Source: Streptomyces sp. STR69 (lineage in GTDB: Bacteria; Actinomycetota; Actinomycetes; Streptomycetales; Streptomycetaceae). From it: DNA of 64,000 nucleotides. The notes under the pieces are model-generated. The model was not told the DNA's origin. It ran no database searches and was given only the letters and a program-made list of their open reading frames with translations. Position numbers and translations under genes: made by a program. Below, in pieces: positions 57,575 through 64,000 of this stretch (positions are counted from its first letter, which is position 1; every line of letters begins with the position of its first letter). Where the stretch lies: assembly GCF_024519455.1 (NCBI RefSeq), contig NZ_JALJRY010000019.1, forward strand, positions 146,491-210,490, given 5' to 3'.

Positions 57575-58883
57575 CTCACGTCTCGTACTCAAGGCCGCGG
57601 CCGCCTTCACCGCCGTACAGACAACTGCCGTGCTGCTGGCCACCCATGCCGTCGCGGCCCCCTCGCCCACCCCGACACCGACGGGGTCGTCGGCGGCTCA
57701 GGAGTGCAAGCTCCTGGTCGGCGAGGCCAAGGACATCTGCGAGAACGGCAAGAAGGGTGCGGGCACCACCACCCCCAGCACCACCGACACCCTCGACCCC
57801 CTCTCCTCCCTCGCCAAGGGCTGCGCCGAAGCCGCCTCCTGGACGATCGACAAGCTCAGCGCCGCCGTCAAGGACACCGCGAGCGTCGACTTCACGAACT
57901 CCAAGTTCCTTCAGCAGTACGCCGTCGTCTTCGCCGCCTCGACGATCCTCACCCTCCTCCTGTGGCTCCTCGCGGTGGCCAAGCGCGCGGTGCGAGGCGT
58001 CCCCCTCACCACCGCGATCTCCGAGGCCGTCGGCTTCCTCTGGCTCACGGTCATCGCCTCCGCGTTCACACCCCTGATCCTGTACACAGTCGTCTCCGCC
58101 ACGGACGGCATCTCGGACGTCCTCGCGAAGACGACCGGCAACCAGGACACCTTCTTCGGCAACTTCTCCAGCGCCCTGGCCAAGGGCAACAACATCGGCG
58201 GCGGCCCGATCATGCTGATCGTCGTCTCCCTGGTCAGCATCCTCGCCGCCGGCGTCCTCTGGCTGGAGCTCGTCATCCGCGCCGCCCTCCTCTACGTCGG
58301 CGCCCTCCTCGGCACCGTCGTCTACGCGGGCCTCGTCGACAAGAACCTCTGGGGCCACGTCCGCCGCTGGGCGGGCATCATGATCGCGGTGATCCTGGTG
58401 AAACCGGTCATCGTCATCGTGCTGGGCCTGGCCGGCGCGCTGTCCTCCGCCGACGGCCCGGACTCGTTCTCCGCCGTCGTCTCCGGCCTCGCCATCATCC
58501 TGCTGGCCATCTTCGCCAGCGCGATGATCTACCGCTTCGTCCCCGGCTTCGGCGACGAGATCGCCAACGGCCGCAACAACCGCATCATGCAGGGCGCCGA
58601 GGGCAAGGCCGCCGCGGTCATCAGCTCCCCGGCCACCATGGTCGCCCAGGGCATCAAGACCCACAGCGCCCGCACCAACGACGGCGGAGGCGGCCAGTCC
58701 TCCGGCGGCGGCGCCCGCCCGTCCAACCCGGTCTCCGGCGGCGTCGCCGCCCACAGCACCCGCCCCTCCTCGGGCGGCGGCGGAGCAGTCCCCAGCTCCG
58801 CGCCCCCGCCCCGCCAGAGCCCGGCGAACACCCCGCACGCCAGCAACGCCCGCAACAACCGCACGGGAGGTGAAGGGCGTTGA
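57564..58883 (+). CDS. Polytopic membrane protein (TrbL/VirB6-like)
   Basis: A 439-residue protein with a signal or first helix (about 8-30), a Cys pair region (ECKLLVGEAKDICENG), and about six to seven helices between 110 and 340 (VVFAASTILTLLLWLLAVAK, FLWLTVIASAFTPLILYTVV). A disordered Gly/Ser/Pro-rich tail ends NNRTGGEGR. The topology fits VirB6/TrbL channel proteins of conjugation systems. It is coupled to the next gene by TTGA overlap. Confidence 0.8.
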   Translation: MPGSSRLVLKAAAAFTAVQTTAVLLATHAVAAPSPTPTPTGSSAAQECKLLVGEAKDICENGKKGAGTTTPSTTDTLDPLSSLAKGCAEAASWTIDKLSAAVKDTASVDFTNSKFLQQYAVVFAASTILTLLLWLLAVAKRAVRGVPLTTAISEAVGFLWLTVIASAFTPLILYTVVSATDGISDVLAKTTGNQDTFFGNFSSALAKGNNIGGGPIMLIVVSLVSILAAGVLWLELVIRAALLYVGALLGTVVYAGLVDKNLWGHVRRWAGIMIAVILVKPVIVIVLGLAGALSSADGPDSFSAVVSGLAIILLAIFASAMIYRFVPGFGDEIANGRNNRIMQGAEGKAAAVISSPATMVAQGIKTHSARTNDGGGGQSSGGGARPSNPVSGGVAAHSTRPSSGGGGAVPSSAPPPRQSPANTPHASNARNNRTGGEGR

Positions 58884-60439
58884 CGACAGAGTCCCACCTG
58901 TCCCATCCGATCACGCCCCGCCGGACATATCTGATCGGCCGGGCACGGCCGAACGCGATCGTCGGCAAGAATCGTGAGACCGGCGAGATCGCGCTCATCA
59001 TCATGGGCGCCTTCCTCGGCATGATGTGCGGGCTCCTCGTCCCGGTCCTCTCCCTGCGGATCGTGCTGCTGACGGGCTTCCCGCTGCTGGCGCTGATGGC
59101 GGTCTACGTGCCGTACAAGCGCCGCACGTTCTACAAGTGGTTCGAGATCAACCGCAGTTACAAGCGGACCCTGCGCAACGGCACGACGTACCGCTCCTCC
59201 GTCATGGAGGCCGGCGTCCACCTCGACGGCCGCGAGGTAGAGATCGGCCCGCCTCCGGGGATCGGCCGCATCAACTGGCTGGCCGCCCCCTTCGGCCCGG
59301 ACGAGATCGCCGTACTCCTGCACGCCGACCGCCGTACGGTCACCGCGGCGATCGAGATCGAGGGTCCGGGCGTCGGCCTGCGCGACAGCGAGGACCAGGA
59401 AGCCCTCGTCGACCGCTTCGGCACGCTCCTCAAGCATGTGGCCAACGGCGACGGCTTCGTCACCCGCATCCAGATGCTCGCCCGCACGCTGCCCGCCGAC
59501 CCGGACGCGCACGCCAAGGACGTGGCCCAGCGCGGCGACGAGAAGTCACTGACCTGGCTGCAACAATCGTACGACCAGCTCCAGTCGATGGTGTCCACCA
59601 GCAGCGAGCAGCACCGCGCCTACCTCGTCGCCTGTATGCACTTCAACCGCGAACTCTCCGCCGAGGCCCACGCGATGGCCCGCGCCTCCCGCCCCCAGGC
59701 GGGCCGCAAGCTCGACCGGGACGCGGGGCTCGCGGTCGTCATGGCGCGCGAGTTGACGGACATCTGCTCACGTCTCCAGGAAGCCGACATCCGCGTACGA
59801 CAGCCCCTCGGCCAGGGCCGGCTCGCCTCGCTCATCCACTCCATGTACGACCCGGACCACCCCATCGACCACCTCCAGGCGATGACGAAGCGCAACGCCT
59901 GGCCGGCCGAACTCGACGCCATGGAACCGACGTTCCTCCAGGCGAAGACCCGTGAGTCGTCGACCCGCGAGCCGTGGTGCCATGCCACGGCCTGGGTGAA
60001 GGAGTGGCCGATGACCCCCGTGGGCGTCAACTTCCTCGCCCCGCTGCTCGTCCACACCCCGGACGTGATCCGCACGGTCGCCGTCACGATGGACCTCGAA
60101 CCCACCGAGGTCGCCATCGAGCGCATGCTGACCGAGAAGACGAACGACGAGGCCGACGCCTCCCGCGCCGCCAAGATGAACCGCACCGTCGACCCCCGTG
60201 ACGTGGCCGCCCACGGCCGCATGGACCAGCGCGGTGAGGACCTGGCGAGCGGCGCTGCCGGGGTGAACCTGGTCGGCTACATCACCGTCTCCTCCCGCAA
60301 TCCCGAGGCCCTCGCGCGCGACAAGCGCACGATAAGGGCGTCCGCCGGCAAGTCGTATCTGAAGCTGGAGTGGTGCGACCGCGAGCACCACCGAGCGTTT
60401 GTGAACACACTGCCGTTCGCCACCGGCATCCGGAGGTAG
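58880..60439 (+). CDS. SCO6880-type membrane protein of T4SS-like clusters
   Basis: A 519-residue protein that starts at a TTG overlapping the previous stop. Two helices lie at about 35-75 (IALIIMGAFLGMMCGLLVPV, LLTGFPLLALMAVYVPYKRR), then a ~430-residue soluble domain with GRINWLAAPFGPDEIAVLLH and a helical middle. It resembles the SCO6880 family found beside VirB4-like ATPases in actinobacteria and probably forms the N-terminal part of a split VirB4/PrgI module. No nucleotide motif is seen in it. Confidence 0.8.
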   Translation: MTTESHLSHPITPRRTYLIGRARPNAIVGKNRETGEIALIIMGAFLGMMCGLLVPVLSLRIVLLTGFPLLALMAVYVPYKRRTFYKWFEINRSYKRTLRNGTTYRSSVMEAGVHLDGREVEIGPPPGIGRINWLAAPFGPDEIAVLLHADRRTVTAAIEIEGPGVGLRDSEDQEALVDRFGTLLKHVANGDGFVTRIQMLARTLPADPDAHAKDVAQRGDEKSLTWLQQSYDQLQSMVSTSSEQHRAYLVACMHFNRELSAEAHAMARASRPQAGRKLDRDAGLAVVMARELTDICSRLQEADIRVRQPLGQGRLASLIHSMYDPDHPIDHLQAMTKRNAWPAELDAMEPTFLQAKTRESSTREPWCHATAWVKEWPMTPVGVNFLAPLLVHTPDVIRTVAVTMDLEPTEVAIERMLTEKTNDEADASRAAKMNRTVDPRDVAAHGRMDQRGEDLASGAAGVNLVGYITVSSRNPEALARDKRTIRASAGKSYLKLEWCDREHHRAFVNTLPFATGIRR

Positions 60440-60446
60440 GGCTCAG

Positions 60447-61880
60447 ATGCGGGATCCGCTGTCCGTCCTCACCGACGCCTTCACGTCCTTCCTCTTCGGC
60501 AAGATCGAGTCCACCCGCCTCCCGGTCCGCACCTCGACAGGCCAGGCCCAGGCGGTCTATCTGCCCACGGCTGCCCCCGGGTTGGGCGACTCGGGCGTCA
60601 TCATCGGCCGCGAGGTCTACTCCGGCAAGGGGTACATCTACGACCCCTTCCAGCTCTACGGCCAGCAACTCCCTGCCCCCCACTGGCTGGTGCTCGGCGA
60701 GTCCGGCAACGGCAAGTCGGCCCTGGAGAAGACGTACGTCCTACGCCAACTCCGCTTCCGCGACCGCCAGGTCGTCGTCCTGGACGCCCAGGGCGAGGAC
60801 GGCGTCGGCGAATGGAACCTGATCGCGGAGGAGTTGGGGATAACCCCCATCCGCCTGGACCCAACAGCTGCCCTGGACATGGGGATTCGTCTGAACCCCC
60901 TCGACCCGGCGATCACCACCACAGGCCAACTGGCCCTGCTCCGCACGATCATCGAGGTGGCGATGGGCCACGGCCTCGACGAGCGCTCCGGCTTCGCGCT
61001 GAAGGTGGCGCACGCCTACGTCAACGAGACGATCGTCGACCGGCAGCCGGTCCTCATGGACATCGTCGAGCAACTACGCCACCCCGAACCGGAGTCGGCC
61101 GAGGCGATGAACGTCGCCATAGACGACGTACGCGCCTGGGGCCTGGACGTGGCCCTCGTCATCGACCGCCTGGTCGACGGCGACCTCCGAGGCATGTTCG
61201 ACGGCCCGACGACGGTGGGCATCGACCTGGATGCGCCGTTGATCGTCTTCGACCTGTCCCACATCGACCGCAACTCCATCGCCATGCCCATCCTGATGGC
61301 CATCGTCGGCGTCTGGCTGGAGCACACCTGGATCCGCCCCGACCGGAAGAAGCGCATCTTCCTGGTCGAGGAGGCCTGGCACATCATCAACAGCCCCTTC
61401 GTGGCCCAACTCTTCCAGCGCCTGCTGAAGTTCGGCCGACGGCTCGGCCTGTCGTTCGTGGCGGTGGTCCACCACCTGTCGGACGTCGTGGACGGAGCGG
61501 CGGCGAAGGAGGCGGCGGCGATCCTCAAAATGGCGTCGACAAGGACCATCTACGCCCAGAAGGCGGACGAAGCCCGGGCAACCGGGCGGGTGTTGGGGCT
61601 ACCACGCTGGGCGGTGGAGATCATCCCGACCCTCACTCCCGGCATCGCGGTCTGGGACGTCAACGGCAATGTCCAGGTGGTCAAACACCTCATCACCGAG
61701 ACGGAACGCCCCCTCGTCTTCACCGACCGCGCGATGACCCAGTCCTCCCGCGACCACGACCGCGAACTGACCGACGACGCCCTGCGCGCCGCCGAGTTGG
61801 AGGCGGAAGAACGCGCGGCTGCCTTCATGGAACAGCACTTGAGCGATCTCGACGGCTCCTCCGAGTCCACGGTGGCGTGA
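60447..61880 (+). CDS. VirB4/TraC-like ATPase
   Basis: A 477-residue ATPase. Walker A is LGESGNGKSALEKTYV (about 88-103), and Walker B is RIFLVEEAWHIINSPF, with the VEEAW form typical of VirB4/TraC. Also present are GRRLGLSFVAVVHHLSDVVD and SGIAVWDV-like PGIAVWDVNGNVQVVKHL. It would power assembly or substrate movement through the membrane complex of the cluster. It follows the SCO6880-type gene by 7 bp. From memory, the S. coelicolor homologue is in the cmd cluster, whose disruption delays sporulation and alters antibiotic production. Confidence 0.88.
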   Translation: MRDPLSVLTDAFTSFLFGKIESTRLPVRTSTGQAQAVYLPTAAPGLGDSGVIIGREVYSGKGYIYDPFQLYGQQLPAPHWLVLGESGNGKSALEKTYVLRQLRFRDRQVVVLDAQGEDGVGEWNLIAEELGITPIRLDPTAALDMGIRLNPLDPAITTTGQLALLRTIIEVAMGHGLDERSGFALKVAHAYVNETIVDRQPVLMDIVEQLRHPEPESAEAMNVAIDDVRAWGLDVALVIDRLVDGDLRGMFDGPTTVGIDLDAPLIVFDLSHIDRNSIAMPILMAIVGVWLEHTWIRPDRKKRIFLVEEAWHIINSPFVAQLFQRLLKFGRRLGLSFVAVVHHLSDVVDGAAAKEAAAILKMASTRTIYAQKADEARATGRVLGLPRWAVEIIPTLTPGIAVWDVNGNVQVVKHLITETERPLVFTDRAMTQSSRDHDRELTDDALRAAELEAEERAAAFMEQHLSDLDGSSESTVA

Positions 61881-61896
61881 ACGGCGGTGGCATGAC

Positions 61897-63354
61897 ATGA
61901 GACCGGACGACGGTGGACGCGAGCGTCAAGGGGGTATCCCCGACGGCCTGTTGGTGGGCCTGCTCGCGTTCCTCATCGGCATGACCCTGCTGGTGTGGTC
62001 GGCCACGGGCCTGGCCGCCCTGTTCTCCAAAGGCTCCTGGCCGACCGGCGTGACCTTCGCCCGCACCCCGCTGGCCATGCGCCACCTGATCGCCCAGCCC
62101 CACGACATCACCGGCGCCTGGCCGCAGTCCCCATCCGCCCAGTTCTCCGGCTACGGCCTCTTCTGGGGCCTGTTCATCGGCCAGTTGATGATCCTGGTCG
62201 TCCTGACGGTGTTCGTGATGGGCACGCTGGCGAGATGGCGGGCGGTAAGGGCAAGGACGCGGGCAAAGGCCCTGGCCGCCCCACCTTCACCGGAACCTCA
62301 AGAGGTACCGCCCCAACGCCCGGAACCACAACAACAGTTGCAGCCAACGGTCCTCCTGGAACAGGCGGCACCTGCACCTGCACCTGTCACCTCAACTTCT
62401 CTCTCCAACGGTGAACGGGTGGTGGGTGGGTGGGAAAGAATCTTTCTGGCGACAACGGAAAGCCGCCAATCCACAGCCACCCAGGCCGTACGAGACGCGG
62501 AAGGCCCCGCCCTGGTAGTCACGTCCAACAAGACGGTCTGGCAGGACACCAAGGACGCCAGAGCCAAACTCGGCCCGGTCCTCCTCTACGACCCCACCCA
62601 CCTCTGCGACACCCCGGCCCGCCTCCACTGGTCCCCCACGACAGGCTGCGAGGACAAACAGACCGCGGTAAAACGAGCCGCCGCCCTCCTGGCCCCCGTA
62701 AAACCCACCGCAAAGATCGACCAGGCGGTAGCGGACACGGCCGAAACACTCCTCCGCAGCTACCTGCACGCCGCCGCGATCGACGGCCGCACCATCCGCC
62801 ACGTCCACCGCTGGTCCCAGGGCACGCAGATCCAGGACGCGGTACGAACCCTCCGCACGAACCCCAAGGCGGCCCCCGGCGCGGCAGGCGAACTGGAAGC
62901 CGCACTCACCTCCCACCCCGAACGCCGGGACATCGCCCAGGAGTTGACGAGCCGCGCACTGTCCTCCCTCTTCACGGTCAACATCCGCGAAGCCTGCACA
63001 CCCAACAGAACTGACGCGCTCTCCTTGGATTCCTTCGCGAACGAAGGGGGCACGCTTTATCTGGTAGGTGAATCCATCGAGGACCCCCGTACGAACCCGG
63101 GTGCGATGCCTCTCCTCACCGCCCTCGCATCAAGCGTGGTCGAGCGCGGCCGGCACATGGCCGAACGGTCATCGGCCGGTCGCCTCGACCCACCAATGAC
63201 GCTTGTCCTGGACGACATCGCCGCGGTCGCGCCGCTCCCCCAACTCCCCGACCTCCTGGCCACCGGAGCCGACCGCGGCCTCCCCACCCTGGCCCTCCTC
63301 CGCTCCCGGGAACAGGCCAGAGCCCGCTGGCCGCACCACGAACTCCCGGTGTAG
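61897..63354 (+). CDS. VirD4/TraG-like protein with a degenerate P-loop
   Basis: A 485-residue protein with two N-terminal helices (about 15-37 and 90-110) and a soluble domain of VirD4/TraG type. Recognisable parts are ALVVTSNKTVWQDTKDARAK, then LGPVLLYDPTH, the late motif MTLVLDDIAAVAPLPQLPDL and GLPTLALLRSREQARARW. The P-loop expected before ALVVTSNK is replaced by LATTESRQSTATQAV, with no GxxGxGK(T/S). It may be a pseudo-ATPase adaptor. It is the last gene of the cluster here, starting 16 bp after the VirB4-like gene. Confidence 0.8.
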   Translation: MRPDDGGRERQGGIPDGLLVGLLAFLIGMTLLVWSATGLAALFSKGSWPTGVTFARTPLAMRHLIAQPHDITGAWPQSPSAQFSGYGLFWGLFIGQLMILVVLTVFVMGTLARWRAVRARTRAKALAAPPSPEPQEVPPQRPEPQQQLQPTVLLEQAAPAPAPVTSTSLSNGERVVGGWERIFLATTESRQSTATQAVRDAEGPALVVTSNKTVWQDTKDARAKLGPVLLYDPTHLCDTPARLHWSPTTGCEDKQTAVKRAAALLAPVKPTAKIDQAVADTAETLLRSYLHAAAIDGRTIRHVHRWSQGTQIQDAVRTLRTNPKAAPGAAGELEAALTSHPERRDIAQELTSRALSSLFTVNIREACTPNRTDALSLDSFANEGGTLYLVGESIEDPRTNPGAMPLLTALASSVVERGRHMAERSSAGRLDPPMTLVLDDIAAVAPLPQLPDLLATGADRGLPTLALLRSREQARARWPHHELPV

Positions 63355-63379
63355 CAAAAGGACTTACGGCACTCCGCGA

Positions 63380-63928
63380 CTACGGCCGCTCGAACGCCAT
63401 CTCCAGCTCGCGCTCGTCCGCCGCGTCCCCGGACAACGGCACGACAACTCCCGTAGGCACGAAGCCGACCTTGCCGTAGAACCGCCGGGCCCGCTCGTTG
63501 TCCTCGTGCACGATGAGCCGCACCCGCTCGACACCGCGCCCCCAGGCCCACTCCAGCGCCGCGTCGAACAGCACCTCGGTCAGGCCGATGCCCCGCACCT
63601 CCGGCCGCACGAACACCCCGACGATGTGCCCCTGCTTCCGGTCGACCGCGAAGCCGGCCCAGTCGACGGTCCCGGCCTCCTCAAGAAGCACGGTCACCGT
63701 CCCCACCCACTCGCCGTCCGGCCCCTCGGCAATGATCTGCTGAGCCTTTTCAGCACCTTCGGCGGCCCCTACGGCCCGCTCCTGGTAGAAGGAGTCCGGT
63801 TGGGCCTTCGCCGCCTCGTAGGTCTCCAGGAAGGCGAGATGCGCGACGGGATCCTGCAGGGCGACCAGCCGCAGTTCCTTCGCCGCGGCCCACTCGTCGG
63901 CGCGTATCGAACGGATCTTGTAGTTCAT
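63380..63928 (-). CDS. GNAT-family N-acetyltransferase
   Basis: A 182-residue acetyltransferase (NYKIRSIRADEWAAAKELRL). The acetyl-CoA loop is in VGVFVRPEVRGIGLTEVLFD (R-G-x-G-x motif), then RLIVHEDNERARRFYGKVGF. The substrate is unknown. The ATG at 63928 is chosen because an extension to 63994 would run through the strong hairpin at 63953-63990. It is convergent with the T4SS-like cluster, 25 bp after its last stop. Confidence 0.88.
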   Translation of the reverse strand: MNYKIRSIRADEWAAAKELRLVALQDPVAHLAFLETYEAAKAQPDSFYQERAVGAAEGAEKAQQIIAEGPDGEWVGTVTVLLEEAGTVDWAGFAVDRKQGHIVGVFVRPEVRGIGLTEVLFDAALEWAWGRGVERVRLIVHEDNERARRFYGKVGFVPTGVVVPLSGDAADERELEMAFERP

Positions 63929-63952
63929 GGCAGCAACGGTAGCCCAAACGCA

Positions 63953-63990
63953 GAAAACCCCTGTACCGAATAAACGGTACAGGGGTTTTC
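63953..63990. terminator. Perfect 16-bp-stem bidirectional terminator
   Basis: GAAAACCCCTGTACCG (63953-63968) pairs with CGGTACAGGGGTTTTC (63975-63990) around AATAAA. A-rich and T-rich ends on both sides make it work in either direction. It lies just upstream of the GNAT gene and so should end a transcript entering from beyond the right edge of the window. Confidence 0.9.
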
Positions 63991-64000
63991 GCAATATTTG

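Noticed and set aside
56257..63354. An integrated conjugative element
   Set aside because: There is no relaxase, integrase, replication initiator, tRNA target or att repeat, and base composition does not change at the edges.
1..64000. tRNA, rRNA, CRISPR arrays and insertion sequences
   Set aside because: No cloverleaf-like conserved TTC-A/CCA context, rRNA segments, regularly spaced repeats or transposase-like frames were recognised by eye. A tRNAscan or Infernal run would be needed to exclude small RNAs fully.

Overview
The window is high-GC actinobacterial chromosome and almost certainly Streptomyces. It has strong third-position G/C bias, frequent GTG and TTG starts, many ATGA/GTGA start-stop overlaps, and actinomycete-specific families: mycothiol synthase MshD, GlnR, DUF397/XRE pairs and DUF1416. 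From memory, the gene order follows the S. coelicolor region around SCO4126-SCO4165 in reverse order; this was not searched. No rRNA, tRNA, CRISPR array, integrase or insertion sequence was recognised.

Layout. 1-5712: end of an SDR-type protein, a quinone-oxidoreductase-like enzyme, a VOC protein, DUF3099, then a sulfur unit (rhodanese plus DUF1416) preceded by a cysteine-containing leader peptide, a DUF2993 lipid-binding protein, a Q-rich membrane protein and a MoaD/ThiS-like protein. 5750-14833: alpha/beta hydrolase, the nitrogen regulator glnR, a LacI-type regulator, a trypsin-like protease with FG-GAP repeats, an HtrA-like membrane protease, and an MprA/MprB-like two-component pair. 14924-18371: a DUF397-DUF397-XRE locus with divergent small genes, a PH-domain membrane protein and an orphan response regulator. 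18375-21246: an ABC exporter preceded on the same strand by four tandem, very short, Lys/Pro/Ala-rich genes. 21261-24143: secreted 5'-nucleotidase and mshD. 24168-28607: a five-gene unit of ECF sigma factor, membrane anti-sigma factor, ABC ATPase and two membrane proteins. 28732-32147: a YtrA-type GntR regulator with a large perfect palindrome, an ABC ATPase, a partial permease duplication and two tandem permeases.

32287-43766 is a phosphate island: ppk, a CHAD protein and a NUDIX hydrolase; pstSCAB behind a PHO-box-like repeat; Pit and its DUF47 partner; then csoR with a clear copper-operator palindrome. 43871-52583 is mixed: a lipoprotein, a FAD oxidoreductase, a PAP2 phosphatase, an SLT-NlpC/P60 wall hydrolase, a secreted protease, a DUF397 protein, a VOC protein, and an SDR/TetR divergent pair with an 18-bp repeat array between them. 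52854-55883 carries two sedolisin-type (S53) secreted proteases that are duplicated together with their upstream inverted repeat and terminator.

56257-63354 is a tightly coupled membrane/ATPase cluster that looks like a chromosomally fixed relative of type IV secretion machinery. It has a VirB4-like ATPase with intact Walker motifs and a VirD4/TraG-like protein whose P-loop appears lost. It probably corresponds to the S. coelicolor cmd (differentiation and antibiotic) cluster. The least explained parts of the window are the four mini-genes at 20344-21029 with their exporter, and the degenerate coupling protein of the T4SS-like cluster.
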